DNA from: Mixia osmundae IAM 14324
Lineage: Eukaryota > Basidiomycota > Mixiomycetes > Mixiales > Mixiaceae
Assembly (NCBI RefSeq): GCF_000708205.1
Contig: NW_014575563.1
Coordinates: 295,594 to 359,593, forward strand
Reading direction: 5' to 3'
Length of the DNA: 64,000 nt
The notes beneath the pieces are model-generated. The model was not told where the DNA came from and did not search any database. It saw nothing but the letters and a program-made list of their open reading frames with translations. Position 1 is the first letter of the stretch, and every line of letters begins with the position of its first letter. A program made the translations under genes and the position numbers. Below, piece after piece: positions 13,582-26,500 of the stretch.

Positions 13582-15006
13582 TCACTCGGAGTCATCGTCC
13601 TCTTCTTCCTCGTCTGCATCTTCGCAAGAGATGGTCGAAACGCACTTCCATTCGTTGCCAGAGAATGCAGCCTTCCACAGTCGTGCCTTGCCATCGTCTC
13701 CCGCGGTACTGAGAACGGTGCCGGTGATATTCCATTCGACCTTGGATATTCCTCCGCCAGAGACGTGATCGTCGATTTCAGCTGCCAACTCGGATGTCCA
13801 TTCGCCCTCTGACATGACATCTGATGATTCGGGTGCAGGCGGCCTTAGCTTCCAGACGTGCACCTTGCCATCACGCGAGCCTGTCGCGACGAGATGGTAT
13901 GACCGGCCAGAGGAGGGTGCCCAAGCAACTGAGCAGACCGGCGCAGGACTACTGCTCGGCTTCTTCTCCTTGACGTTGTGCGGCACAGCTTGGAGCACAA
14001 GGACCTGGTGCCAATGATTCGGCGGATTCATCTGCAAGATCTGTCAAGAACGCCATTTCAGCCGGAGGAGTTGAACATGGTAGGGACAGACTGACTCTGA
14101 CCGCAGAGGAGGTACCTGCACTGACTGCCAATAGCTGGCCATTGAAAGTATCGGAGCACCAGCAGAGTGCCCAGCCACCATCTGCTTCTAGTTGAGAGGG
14201 ATCCTCCGATCGAGCTGAGCCCGAAGCGAGAGATGCGGCGCTCGAAGCAGGCATATCAAAGCCCCTTATGACGCCCGACGGTGTACGAGCTGACGACGAA
14301 GCACCCGCTACGAGAGGAATAGTGTTGACATCTATGTCTTCTAATAGTGACCAAGTCGACAGACCGCTGCCGTTATTGGATGATGGACTGGGACAGTCGT
14401 ACAGCCGTAAGTGGCTATCAGATGCGATTGCAGCCTGCGCCCACGATACATTCCTCAGCGAGGACGCGCTGAAATGCGAGGAATACGTGCAATCCGCAAC
14501 CCTAGATCGGCGGGCGCAAAGCCAATGTCACGTATCGTTCCTCTCGCGTCGAGCAGAACGGCTCTTTGCGCGTATCGTTTCTGTCCTGAAGGCAAGATGC
14601 CCATCGCCGAGTCTGCTGACGCGAGACCAGTGAGCTCATTGTTCCTATCAATAGTGAGCATCCGACGGGCCTTCAGTCTCCTCCCATATCCTCACTGCAC
14701 CCTCGCAGCCCGCCGTCGCAAGAACGGCTCCCCATTCCATGGGCGCCCAGACGACCTTGAGCACCGGACCACCTTCATGAGCGGTGAAGACGCAGATCTC
14801 TGTCCATGCGCCCGTGTCTGACCCTCGCGCGTGAACCCTGACTTGGCCGTCTATTGAGGAAGTAGCGAGCAAGTTGGGCGATGATGTGGGCGCAAAGGCG
14901 AGTGATGTCAGCAGATCTCGAGCTGCTTGCTCGCTGTCAGTCGATGTATGTCAACATGAACTCCATTCGGCTGACCCGTGCTCGAGAGGAGTGACGTTTG
15001 GGCCAT
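13582..15006 (-). CDS. SEH1: Nucleoporin Seh1 (WD40 repeat)
   Basis: Seven-blade WD40 protein shared by the Nup84/Nup107 pore complex and the SEACAT/GATOR2 TORC1 regulator. Visible Seh1 motifs are LLATSSIDGQVRVHARG, VLKVVWAPMEWGAVLATAG and VRIWEE, then VCSVAWAPSSGRSYHLVATG and GDDGKARLWKAAFSGNEWKC. The C-terminus is a short run of Asp and Glu. I place the start at 15006 (MAQTSLLSST...); a ~53-nt intron then joins to ARDLLTSLAFAP. This start is inferred from frame, because an in-frame stop blocks direct read-through to the neighbouring ATG. It is divergent with SAC3, another protein of the nuclear pore periphery. Confidence 0.85.
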
Positions 15007-15131
15007 CGCGGCGGCGACAGGGATGAGAGCTGCAGCAGATCAGCAGCAAGCGTTGAACGCGTTCGGTCTCCAGCTGTCCACTGACTTCCTTCTCTCGCTC
15101 TGAGGCTGGCCCCGAGCGCTCTGCACCCATC
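15007..15131. promoter_or_regulatory. Divergent promoter SEH1 / SAC3
   Basis: 125 bp between two outward-pointing start codons. Both products work at the nuclear pore, so co-expression from one bidirectional promoter is plausible; this is inference. Confidence 0.5.
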
Positions 15132-18100
15132 ATGAGGGGCTCAAAGACTGCCTCGCCCGCTTCTGCAGGCTCAGCACGAGGAAGGGGCACCAGACTTCCT
15201 CGTGCGATGCTGGAAACCGTGCTTGACCGTAACGCACGACGAGTAGCGGACGGCGCCGTCGGCTCGGGCAAGGCGTCGGTGGTAAGGGGCAGAGGCAAGA
15301 TCAGAGCAGGCTCCTCGAAGACGTGGGCTCGACCGGCTTCGACATACGCTGAAGATGCCGGTCAGGATGAGGACACGACGGGCAGCGAGTCAGAAAGCGC
15401 TCAGAGCGGCTCGGATCGCAGAGACCGCTTCGAGGCTACGACAGAACAGAATCGCTATGTACAAGTCCGTATCCGCCCCTGTGAATCCACAGACATCTGA
15501 ATCATTTGGGCGGGCAGCTCAAGCCAGAACGCGAGGAAGAACGCAAGCAGGCCATACGTAGCGGCCTCATACCCGATCCTGACAAGCGACATACCCTCGA
15601 TGAAGCCATCACCTTTGTCGGAACTTGCATGGACATGTGTCCTGCCTTTGAGCGGGAAGAGCGGGAATATCAGAAGAATGTCGACAAGCTCGAACTCGTG
15701 AGTCACGTCTCCTGACATTATGAGCATGTTCAAGCAGCTCCGGCAGACGCCGGGAACGAACCGCATAGACGCCAGTAGAGCAGTCAAGGCTTTCCATCGA
15801 CCTGCGGCAGGCAACGAACAGCCCTTGCCGTCTGATGTGCGCCCGCCAGAAGTCCTCAAGGTTCGCAGCTTTCGTCCGAAGGAGTCACAGCCTTGACTGA
15901 CAAGTCAACGGCGGATAGCTCACGCTCGACTATCTATTCGAGACAGTTCTAGCAAGCGATCCTGGCTTATCGGAGACCCATCCCTTCATCAGAGATCGAA
16001 CGCGCTCGATCCGACAAGACTTCACGATGCAACACGAGCGAGGCCCCATCGCTATTGAATGTCACGAACGGATAGCTCGATATCATATCCTCTGTCTGCA
16101 CGTCTTGCGTGATAGAGAGTCTTTCAGCGAAAGTCAAGAACTCGAGCAACTCCGCAAAGGTTTGGCCCAGCATTTGCAGACTTGTGAAGTAGCTCAATAG
16201 TATTCCAGTTCTACAATCGCTCAACGAGTTCTACGAAGATGCACTGTTCGAGCGAATGGACTGTCCGAACGAAGCCGAGTTCAGGTCATACTCGCTCATA
16301 GTACATCTGCGCGATTCAGACGTCATCAGACAAACCGAAGCGCTACCAGCTCGCCTTTTCGATAGTCAATCGATGCAGACCGCGCTGAGGCTGCACTCGC
16401 TAGCCCAGCGCAATAACGATGGTCGTGGGCGCCGTGCAGCAAACAGCGAAGCCTGTCTCAACCATTTTACGCGCTTTTTCAAGTTACTGCAAGCCGAAAG
16501 CACGACTTTCCTCCTCGCCTGCTTGTGCGAATCGCATTTCAGCGATATCAGACGGGGCGCTCTTAAAGCGATGATGCGCTCAAATCTGAGCAATCTACCG
16601 CCGTATCCGCTTGCTGTTCTGACGAGAATGCTGGGCTTTGACTCGACTGAAGAGTGCGCTGACTTTTGCGTTGCTTTCGGTCTCGGTGTCATAGACGACG
16701 CAGTCGAGCTCAATCGTTCATCTTCCTTTACTGGTATGTCACTAAGCACATGCATATCGCCAGTATTGATGGCGCCGCAGAATTCCCGGCTCTAATACCG
16801 ATGACACGCTCTGAGCGGATCGTGGGTATCAAGCAGGGCTTAACAACCTTTGAGCAGATCCTAAGCGCAAGCGCAATCATGATGCATTCAAGTCCGCCGC
16901 CTCCAAGCAAGCCATCGCCTTTGCGTGCAGCCGCTCCCATCTTCGTCCCTCGGCCTGCAGCCAAAATCACTCCGCCCCGTACGCCGCTTGTCAGGGCAAA
17001 GAGCAAGACCCCGCCGATACACAAGTCTGCAGCCCCGTCCCTGATCCAGAAACAGCGGAAGAGCGCTAGTCCGCCCGTGCAGGTTGTCATGCGAGATGCG
17101 GTACCGCTACACGCACCAGATACAAGTCAGAGCTCGCCTATCGCCTTCCGCACTCCGCAGCGGCAGTTGTTGGAGCCGCAGACAGCTTTAGCAAGCCGAG
17201 CGCCCCTCAGCAGAAAATCGCCAACCGTCAGTCCGCACAGGGCTGTCGTTTCCAAAGACAGCGAGGCTCAATCTGTACAAGATCAGATCATTGAAGAGCT
17301 CGCGGATCTCATGCTACAGCGTACAATCCATTCTGGTATCCATCATATCGTCACGCAAGCAGTTATAGATCTACGAGCAGCCCGGCGGGAGCAGATCGCA
17401 CTGAGTCGAGCACAACTTATCGAGCAGATCAGCGAAGACGTCGTTGAAGAGATACTCGGCGACTATGCACACCGACACGCTTGCTGCCAAGTGCTGTCTA
17501 TTGCAGGAGCAAGGCGCATGAGAAGAGCGCACTGGTCTATCTGGCGCGCCTCGGTGAAACGGGCACTAGAAGCGCGCCAGAAAGCCAGACAAGTAGCTCA
17601 GCACTTTTCCGACGTATCGCGAGATTTGCCGGTCAATACGCCGGTCCGGAATATGAACTCTGCAGACGCTCGATTGCGGTCATCCCGATTAGAAATAAAT
17701 GACAAGCCATTGTTCGGCGAGGAAGAGAATGCGCTGTCCCTCTTTTGGCAGCGTGGCACCTTCTTGGCCCCCTTGATAGCATGGGCCCTGCATCTACAGA
17801 CATACTCGTCCAAGCATCTGCAAATTGCCTTTGTCGTTGATTCTCTGTTGACGAGTTCTGCCACTTTCTGGCGGTGCAAGCTCGGCATGGCGCCCGAATG
17901 CGACGTGATCTGCATCGAGGAGGATGCTTTGGATCTCAGAATAAGCTTGGTCGACTCAGAAGACGCCTTAAAGCTTGATGATCAGCCTCTCGTGTTGCTG
18001 GTAGTCGACAGCGACTCTGCCGAGCTTTGTGCCCGGATCATAGACAGCCTAATCGGCTATTGCCAGTTCAGTCCCGCTGTCATTGTCAGCACATGGACAG

Positions 18101-18998
18101 ATCAGCCAGACATCGGCGTGCATAAGGCTTTGCACACCTTCGTACCACTACTCGATCTGCAGCTATGCCTATCATCGACGAACGACGGCAACTTTGCCGC
18201 GCTCGTCAAGGCGCTACCTCATCGCCTGCAATCAAACGAAGACTCCGTGCCCGCGCTTACCTACGCCGCGCCTTCACTAAATGCCTGCTACTTGCTGATG
18301 CCGAGTGTGCTGAATGCTCACTTGGATTGCTCTATTGGTACGGCATTACATTCTTGCTCTGATGGTGCTGATGGCTGCGCACAGGTGTCATACTGTCTGT
18401 TGTTCAGCGATTCCTGGCGCTACTTGACGCAATATTGGGTGCTTTCCTCGTTTGCGCAGGCGAGCACCGGTACACAGGCATCGTCCGATTTCACAGACTG
18501 GAGCCCGACGATTCGCTCATGTGTTTGGCCACGTATGCACGCAGCGAGCGCTACGAGGATCAAGACGAATGTATTCAAGCATCTGATCGAATTGCCGAAG
18601 CACTGTCGCAGCCAGCTCATCTTCAAACAAGCAGCGCTGTGCTTGCGCTTGATTGGCTGCAACACTTCTGGCGTTTTGCAAGAAACCAGCTGAACAGGAT
18701 GCGGATCTCCCAGAATAAGATGACCGGACTCAATCCGCACGTCAACACTATCTTGGATCTGCGCATCAGCGAAACGCGTCAAGAATGCAGAAAGCTGATC
18801 ACTGCAACGACAGCCCACCGACGGCCGCAAACCACGAAGCGCCCTGCAGAAGTAATCGATCTGACAGCAGATGACCCACCGCTCGGCCCCGCCAGAAAGC
18901 GAGAGAAGCGCGTTAGCTTGAATACTTTGATGAATGCTATCCAGGTGGCTCGATCGACGCTCGATGCCGATCCCACAGATGGATCAGTGTCAACATGA
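15132..18998 (+). CDS. SAC3: Nuclear mRNA export factor Sac3 (TREX-2 scaffold)
   Basis: Scaffold of TREX-2, which links transcription with mRNA export at the nuclear pore. After a basic, acidic-patched N-terminus the SAC3/GANP domain reads TLDEAITFVGTCMDMCPAFE, REYQKNVDKLEL, IDASRAVKAFHRP, TLDYLFETVL and QSLNEFYEDALF. The following helical repeats hold the PCI-like part, with NLPPYPLAVLTRMLGF. The C-terminal ~700 residues are Ser/Pro-rich, then a coiled, Arg-rich segment (QIIEELADLMLQRTIHSGIH) like the Sus1/Cdc31-binding helix, then a globular end. At least six introns of 40-60 nt were placed, including 53 nt before LKPEREEERKQAI and one near 18336. The stop is TGA at 18996; an out-of-frame ATG overlaps it (ATGA). 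Confidence 0.9.
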
Positions 18999-19184
18999 CT
19001 GGAGCCATCATGTCCGCGCTCCCAGTGCTTGTGCTACGCGTCGAGGTTGGCGCAGCTTCTTCACGGTCTCGACACTGTTCGACGTGCTGTACATATTCCT
19101 TGTCTGCTTTGCCTTCCATTGGCCAGCATTGGCAAGCAAGAAAGCCTTCGGGTTCTTCCGCCCTGCATTTCTTAGCTTGGCGAC

Positions 19185-20084
19185 TATGCGAGCACACGAA
19201 GCAGCCCTCAGGAAGGCACTATACGACATGACGTACCGACCGTCGCCTCCGTCGCCTGATCGTATGGGGGCGTATCGCGAGACTCCTGAGGCAACTTCGA
19301 GCATTCAGTGGGAAAATCTGATAGTAGAGAGCTTTCCAAAGCATTATCCCTTTGTCGATGTCTCGGAAACGACAGCCGGCCTCGATTGCCTGACGGGTCT
19401 CGCCAGAAACATGGCCATTCCTGTCGGCAAGACCATCAATGAAACACTGAGCATGACGCCTTGGGTCACGCGAGAAATAGCCGCTTTGGGCGCTCTGTAT
19501 GTCCAGCGCAGCATTCTCAAGAAGGCCTCATTCTCTGCCCTATTCCATCGTATGGGCTATGGCGACTCGCTAGCTAGTATGGTAGCCATTCTGCCGGCAC
19601 GCAAGCTGACTCTATGACAGTCGATGGTGCCGGCCCTTCAAACAAGCTCATGCTTCTGACGGCGATCGCTTGTGAGTTTCGATACTAGCATGAAAGCCTC
19701 AAATGCACTGACGCTTTTCGCGCCCTCTCTAGATGTCAAATTCTCGCACGACGGCTTTGCTCGCTGGCAATTTGCCAATATCGGTCACCATCGGCACGCA
19801 ACGGCAGCAAAAGATTGGCAATCCTGCACCTTTATGAACCTTTGTCATGGCTTCGTGCATTGCCTTCCCATGCTTGGCTACAGGATCACCTTGACCGAGC
19901 TAGATCACTGTGCGACTGTAGGAGAGGCTCAGACCCTGTCGCTATGCCTCAAGGAGCTCTTCTCCGGTATGCCCAACTCTACGGCACGTTGAAAAGCAGG
20001 TCTCGCGTGATCTTGAAGATATTCATCAGTCCTAATGTCCGTCGCAGACTTTGTGTATGGCCTTCGACATGTCGTAATACATAG
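19185..20084 (+). CDS. Hypothetical protein, exon structure unresolved
   Basis: I do not recognise this gene. A well-behaved coding frame from about 19100 to 19560 contains TPEATSSIQWENLIVESFP, TTAGLDCLTGLARNMAIPVG and SMTPWVTREIAALGALYVQR. An intron probably removes the stop at 19615; one option joins FH to LDGAGPSNKLMLLTAIA, followed by a GTGAGT...TAG intron and YVKFSHDGFARWQFANIG. Another frame, around 19815-20000, carries LSWLRALPSHAWLQDHLDRA and ALLRYAQLYGTLKS, also protein-like, so one more intron is likely. The start is uncertain: ATG 19185 is in the main frame, while ATG 19010, joined by an intron, would add an Arg/Ser-rich leader that could target mitochondria. The 3' end lies close to the stop of the GCP2 gene on the other strand. 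Confidence 0.45.
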
Positions 20085-20116
20085 CATACACCCATTGGCA
20101 CAACATGGCAGATCGC

Positions 20117-23100
20117 TCATTCGGGCGTGATGCTGGACAGCCGCAGAGCGAGTGGCAACAGTGATACTGTCTCCGATGAAGCGATGTAAGCAACATTATC
20201 TCGATATGTTCTGCTGGAGAAGATCAGGCTGGAAACGCAGTGACTTCAGATGAGGCGACGCACCTTTGACTGGCTTGCCAGTTTTGCTCAAATGCGCTAG
20301 CATATTCATCGAATTTGGTAATTGGGATCATGTTTACGTCGATGTTCGGCTTTGATGCCTGCGTTTGACAAAAGTCAAGCTGCTCTTCAATGTTCGGGTG
20401 GCCTTGACAGAAGCGCTCAATGATCTGCATGAGTCTCGATGCAGTCTGTTCCGTGCATCTGAGCCGCAAAACGAGAAGCATTGGGTCAAAGCACACACCT
20501 TGAGCACCCGAGGATGAGTCAGCGTCAGTGTCTTGATGGACGATTCGAGAAAGCGCGTATGCGTCTGCAGCAAGTCCTCTACAGCGGTTGCCGCATGAAG
20601 CTGCTTCTGCAATTCCGCAGTGCCCGGTCCGAGAACTTCGTGTACTGCAAAGCTGTGAAGCTGTTGGATGAAAATTGACATCTGAGCGCGAAGTGCAAAG
20701 ATGCGATTGCGCGCGGCTTCGAGTGCGAGATGCTTGGATCGGACTTGCCAGACTTTTGACTTGCTATGCCGCGTCCAGAGGTCATTGAGAGAACGCTCCA
20801 TATGCTTCAGCGAGAGCAGATGCCGGAAGATCAGCTGATATTTCAGCAAAGATGATCGCGACAGCACTATCGAGAGTGGAAAGGCGACCTTGTAATTCAT
20901 CGACAGGACTTCGAAGCCCTTATAGGTTTTCGGTCGGGCAGCAGATGATTCCGCATTTAAATCTGGCGCGGGTTCAGACGTGTCGAGCACGCGACATTGT
21001 CGCTCGATCATGGTCTCGGACTCGAGCTGCAGAAGTACCTCGTCCTTGTGTTGCTCGTTGGCGACGACATATAATGATGTGCGTATGGCAATCTCGTATA
21101 GCGATTGCAGGCGCGGCAAGTCGACCCTCGTCGCGCGCTTATCCAATTCCGTCTGCGCAATGTCGAGGAAGTGAGTAAAGGCATCGCCTCGATCGATTAG
21201 GAAGTTCTGTTTGAGTACGCGGAGATGCAGAGGAAGGTCGTAGTCCGTCATCAGCACCCGTAGTAGCTCCTCATTCGCCCTTAGACACGCCGCATCGATC
21301 ATAGCGAGATAGCTGTACCGATGTCAGCCTTCTGGCACGCTCATGACGGGCGACGCACCCTCTGTCAGTGATGAGCAGATTCGTCCCGTCCTGCACAGCC
21401 TGCAGCGGTCCTACAGAGGCAGCTTTGCCGCAGCGGCGTAACACATTGATATATTTGCCCGTTTGCAAGATCTTGTCCTTTCTGCTCTGCAGGCACGCAG
21501 GGATAATGCCTCCCCCGCCTCTGCCAGCACATCTGATGTTACGTCGACTCGCAGGAACGCCAGTCATCGCCTCCGACGTTGGCGCAGCGATCAGCGATGT
21601 GTCTTTGAGGGTATACTTGAGCGTCCAGGCATCGTGGCTGAGCTCTGTGTCAAAGGCTGAAACGTCAATGAGCTTGTTGTCCCTGATCATGAACTCGTCG
21701 TATGCATCAAGCAGCTCGCCGCTCGTGATCCAGGCAAGTAAGAGTGCGGCGTAAGGTCTGGATGACTTGCGAAGGAGGGAAGTGTACAGGTCTTGTGCCT
21801 CAGGATCACTACGTGACAATATCAGCTTGGCCGTATACTGACTGAATGCGACTGACCCGGAGTAGCGCGCAATGAATTCTTCGATGACTGCGATCACTTC
21901 GCCCCCGCGCACCGGTCCAGCTGATTGCCACTTGAGTCGCGGTGTGAGGACAGTCAGATCGTCCTCGTCTATGACATCGTCGTCGGTGTTCTGTGGCTCC
22001 GTTCTGAGCTCGTCAATCAGAAATTGGATCAGGCCGAGCTTGTGCTGCATCGGGCGAACGTAGAAGAGCAGTCGTTGTAGAGTGAAGTTGGGATCGTGTT
22101 GATAGCGATCTTCAAGTGCGCTGATGACGCTCGTATAGTCCTGTAAGCGTCCTATCAGCCACCCAATGAACCAGCTTGCTGCTGGACTTGCCTGCAAGAC
22201 GTCTCGTATGCCTGCACATAGCGCATGGCTGACTGCGCCATGTTCGGCCCGGCTGAAGGACTGTACAAACGCTTCGATGGCTGTATAGTACCCAGCGAGT
22301 GGTAACACACGTCTCACGAGCATCGCCAGTGAATGGTCTACAGCTCCTTCAGCCAAGAAGACGTTGCTAAGGCAAGACTGACTAAGCGTCTCATGCAAGG
22401 CAATCGTTTCTCGCTCGGGATCGTAGCCTTCATCAGAGGCATATTCCTTGGAATATGTGATGATCTCGCCCTCGATACCCTGCGTCGCAGATCATCAGTG
22501 ATAGCTTGTATGCGTGCACAATGACGGACGACAAGGATGAAGAGCAAGTCTTCGACGAGTAGCGCTTCTTGTGTCTTGACATCTACTCGAGTAAGGTCAA
22601 CGGCAGGTGTGGCGATGGCAGCAGTCGCGCTTATGACGGCAGGCGGTGCTAGACCATGGCGAGCGTCGCCGTTGCTCAGGGCGTGTTGCTTTGGACGCAG
22701 ACAGCGCGGTACGGCCTGAGGTACGCGCGTGTTCAGAGGCGCTTCGACCAATGCCCTCGAATTGGCGAGGTAAGTGCCAAAGGGCACGACTGTCGAGAGT
22801 AATACATCCGTGAGCGCTCACCCGTGCATGAGCGAGACTGGCGTACGACGAACGGGCTTGAGCTGATCGTCATAGAAATCCTCGTCGTCATCATCCTCTG
22901 CTTCGGCCGAGCGAGTATACTTGCGTGCACTTGCCAAGGCCTGCTTGATCTGCAGACATGTGGGCTTCTCAGCGCACGTCTCTGTGCTGGAAGCGACCTG
23001 CCCTGCCTCGAGTTGCTCGCGCGCCGCTTGAGTATCAGACGATGCGTGTCGGCTCTTGTGCCTCGGTGTGAAGGGGATAGGCGCGGTCGCACCGTTGGAA

Positions 23101-23150
23101 GCTGACGACTTGGGTCTCACGGATGATCCTCGCGAGCTTGGCCTGCTCAT
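20117..23150 (-). CDS. SPC97: Gamma-tubulin complex component 2 (GCP2/Spc97/Alp4)
   Basis: Core subunit of the gamma-tubulin small complex that nucleates microtubules at the spindle pole body. The N-terminal ~110 residues are basic and Ser-rich. The GRIP1 region starts with VKTQEALLVEDLLFILV and continues through LLRKSSRPYAALLLAWITSG, YDEFMIRD and ILQTGKYINVLRRCG. GRIP2 has the GCP2-specific GFEVLSMNYKVAFPLSIVLS and LLKYQLIFRHLLSLKHMERS. I chose the ATG at 23150 (MSRPSSRG) over 23240, because the latter would leave only 22 bp to the TOM7 start. The last splice, a short 35-nt intron, gives an end of LLPLALRLSSITPE. Divergent from TOM7. Confidence 0.93.
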
Positions 23151-23262
23151 CTCTCCATCTGCAGTGAACCCTGGCGCCTTGTCACCGTACTGGCCACGCG
23201 CCTGCGAGCAATCGCAAGAGCGCGACAGCAAGGACGCCACTCCCAGTTCTTACCAGGACATC
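23151..23262. promoter_or_regulatory. Divergent promoter GCP2 / TOM7
   Basis: 112 bp between two start codons on opposite strands. No specific motif was recognised. Confidence 0.4.
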
Positions 23263-23531
23263 ATGGCGCTGTCTGATGTCACCAAGGAGCGCATAACGAG
23301 CGCACAACAGCTAGCACAGACCATCATTGTGAGGACGGCATGCTACTCAGCCATGTCATAGGCTGATTGCATTCTTTCTGTCTTGCAGCATTGGGGCTGG
23401 GTGCCTCTTGTCGTCTTTGTCGGCCTCCGATCGGCGCCGAACACGAGCTTCATCAAGTACGTACGGACCTCCGCCAGCATAGCTCACTGCTGATACAACA
23501 TCGTGACAGGCTGATCAGTCCGCTAGCGTGA
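23263..23531 (+). CDS. TOM7: Mitochondrial import receptor subunit Tom7
   Basis: Small tail-anchored subunit of the outer-membrane TOM translocase that modulates complex stability. Three exons (23263-23328, 23389-23456, 23510-23531) encode 51 residues. The sequence holds the family pattern: [14 protein letters not shown], then [15 protein letters not shown] (membrane segment with the conserved aromatic-Gly-Pro), and the typical C-terminus FIKLISPLA. Introns are 60 and 53 nt with GTGAGG and GTACGT donors. None of the exons is longer than 70 nt, so the gene is easily missed by simple ORF calling. Confidence 0.93.
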
Positions 23532-23594
23532 TGATGAGGACGAGGGATGGACAGGACAGGGACACCACTCTGGAATAGTGTACTACAACTGCAA

Positions 23595-26500
23595 CTAGCC
23601 AAACGACTGACTCGTACGGACGGCTCGCTTGACTTTTGAGATACGCCAGTCGTCTTGCTCCTTTGCGAATCGATCGAACAACGGCGCGACTCTGCAATAT
23701 GCCTCCCCGTCAGCGTGGACATGAGCGAGGGCAGAGGAACGTACTTTTCTGCTCGCTTTCGCTTCGAGAGCTTGTTGGCATCTGCCACTCTGAAGAAGTT
23801 GGGCGCAGCGTTGACGAGCCACTTTGGATCGATCGCAGTCACTTCGCGCATGTACTCTTTCGAGGTCTGCAGCGCAAGTCAGCTGAGAGCATGAAGGTGA
23901 GCGCGCGATGACATACCAAGACGAGCTCGTGATAGACCGCCCATTCTGGCGCTCGGTTGAACAGCGACGAGCTGGGGTGCAAGAAGACTGGCGTTCCCTC
24001 GACGAGCGTCTTGTAGCCCTCTTGAGGATCCTTCTTAGCAGCATTGCGGAAGAAGCCAGCACAGATAGCCCGTTGAACCCGGTGAAACTGTCTGCCGGCA
24101 GACACGAGATCGTACTTGTATCGATCCATGATGCCTACGAGCTGTTTTCGCACATCTTGTGCCTTCTTCAGCGATCGAGCCTGGACAAAGTTATCGCTAC
24201 ACCACGGAGCAGAGAATTTGCTCGCTTTCCATCCATTGTAGACCATGAGCAAAGTCAGATGATCGCCTTCGGGCTGATGGAACTTGGCCTTCTTCGCGTC
24301 TGCTTGCGCTTGCTTGTCCTTTGGTCGGTAGAACGGACTCGGGATCGACAGCATTGCCACGATCGTCAACGCTTCCTCCGAGCAGCCCAAATCGACAGAT
24401 TCGATGAGCATACGGGCGAGCGGCGGCGTCATAGGAAAGTCGGCCATCTTGCGGCCCAGACGAGTCAGTAGACCCTCGTCATCGAGGGCTGACAGGGCGT
24501 AGAGCTGTTCGAGTGCCGTCACGAGTGTCTGCTGAGGTGGTGGATCCATAAAATCAAAATTGATCAGATCATTGACACCCATCGCTTTGAGCATCAGGAT
24601 GGTATGATCGAGATTCTGACGCTGTATCTCGGGTACAGGATTTGGCAGCATCTCGTTGCGATACGCTGCCTCTGTATACAGTCGATAACATTTGCCAGGC
24701 CCTGTCCGCCCAGCACGACCGGTTCTTTGTCGGGCTTGGGCTTGCGAGATAGGCGTGACGACGAGCGAGTCCATGCCCAGCCGGGGATCGTATGCATTCT
24801 GCTTCGCCATGCCGGGATCGACAACGTAGTAGATGCCATCGATGGTGATGGAGGTCTCTGCAATATTGGTCGCGATGACGACTTTGCGAGCGCCTGGCGG
24901 AGCCGGATCGAAAATGCGTGATTGCATCTCGGATGGCAGTGCAGAGTAGATGGGCAAGATGATCAACTCTGGCACTTGAGGGCCGAGAGCGCGCATGCGC
25001 TCGAATAAGATCTCGCAGCTCGTGTCGATCTCTTCCTGGCCGGTCAGGAACAGCAATATATCTCCAGGCGGCTCGGAAAGGTGGATCTGCATGACAGTGA
25101 TGAGTGACGCGTCGAGGTAGTCTGATTCTGCTTCTTTGGTGTACAGCACTTCGACTGGGAACGTCCGACCCGGAATGGTGAAAATGTCGCAGTTGTAGAA
25201 GTACCGCGCGAACTTCTCAGCATCGAGCGTGGCAGAGGTGACAATGAGCTTGAGATCTTTCCGCCTCTTGAGCGTCTTCTTCAACAGACCGAACAGCACA
25301 TCGGTAGCGATGGTACGCTCGTGGGCTTCGTCGAGCATGATGACCGAGTAGTTGCTCATATCTGGATCGATGAGCGCTTCTCGCTGGAGCATACCATCTG
25401 TCATGTACTTTATTCGCGTTTCTGGCGAAGTGCAGTCTTCGAAACGAATTGTATAGCCTACTTCCTGACCGACTCGACAGCCGACTTCTTCGGCCACTCG
25501 CTTCGCAACAGACACGGCGGCAACTCGTCGAGGCTGTGTGCAGCCAATCTTGCCGCGATCCGCAAAGCCAGCCTCTGCCAGGTACTGTGTCATCTGAGTC
25601 GTCTTGCCGGACCCGGTGTCGCCGACGACGACGAGGACCTGATTTTCCGTGATGGCTTCTATGAGCTTATCCTTGAACTTGTAGATCGGCAAAGATTCGC
25701 GCTGCTGTTGCATCGACATTGTCGTCATCTTACCAAACGCAAGAGATTTTGTCGCCGCTCGCCAAGCTGGCTGTTGCTGCTCCTTGCGTCCCAACGCATT
25801 GCCTCGCATGTCCTGTGCAAAAGTACGATCTGCAGGATTTGCAGCCGGGTCAAGCCAAGCCTGGTTGATATTGGTCGTCTCAGCATCGACGTCGTTGGCT
25901 TCTTGCTGCTTGAGCTCCTTGCGCTCCTTTGCGAGAGATGCACCAGACAGAGCTGCTCGGTTGAGGGTACCATCGGGCGCTTTGACGATCTTGACCGGCG
26001 AGAGATCGAGAACACGTTTGGTCTGGCCGGCCAGGAATGGCGCTTCTTCCTCTCGCACCTCGACCTCGACCTCTTCATCTGCATCTGCTTCCCCAGGCTT
26101 CGAAGAGGGGGTCGCAAAGTCATCGTCGAGGTTCGGGTAATCGCTCCGTTTTGCATGACCCGAGGCGATCAATTGCTTGATCTCCCACCGCTCCGGACTG
26201 GTCATTCTCCTTGCTGAAGAGCGTACGTTATCGTCAAACTGCATAGGTGGCTTACTCTGCCCTCCCCGAGAGCCTAGCACGCCGTTGGCGCCAGTGGCGT
26301 ATTTGCTAGCTTCCTCTTCTGCTAGCTCGGCTTCGCTCTTTATCCTCAGGTGGGGAGTGAGATCAGAGCCAGACTGCTGGTCGGCATCGCGCATGCTGAG
26401 TCCTATCCTGTTGCCCGCAATCGACATGACTTTGACGTATACGGATTGCCCGCGAGAGAGCACATCTGCCGGGTCGTTGATTCTGCCTACACCGATCGAG

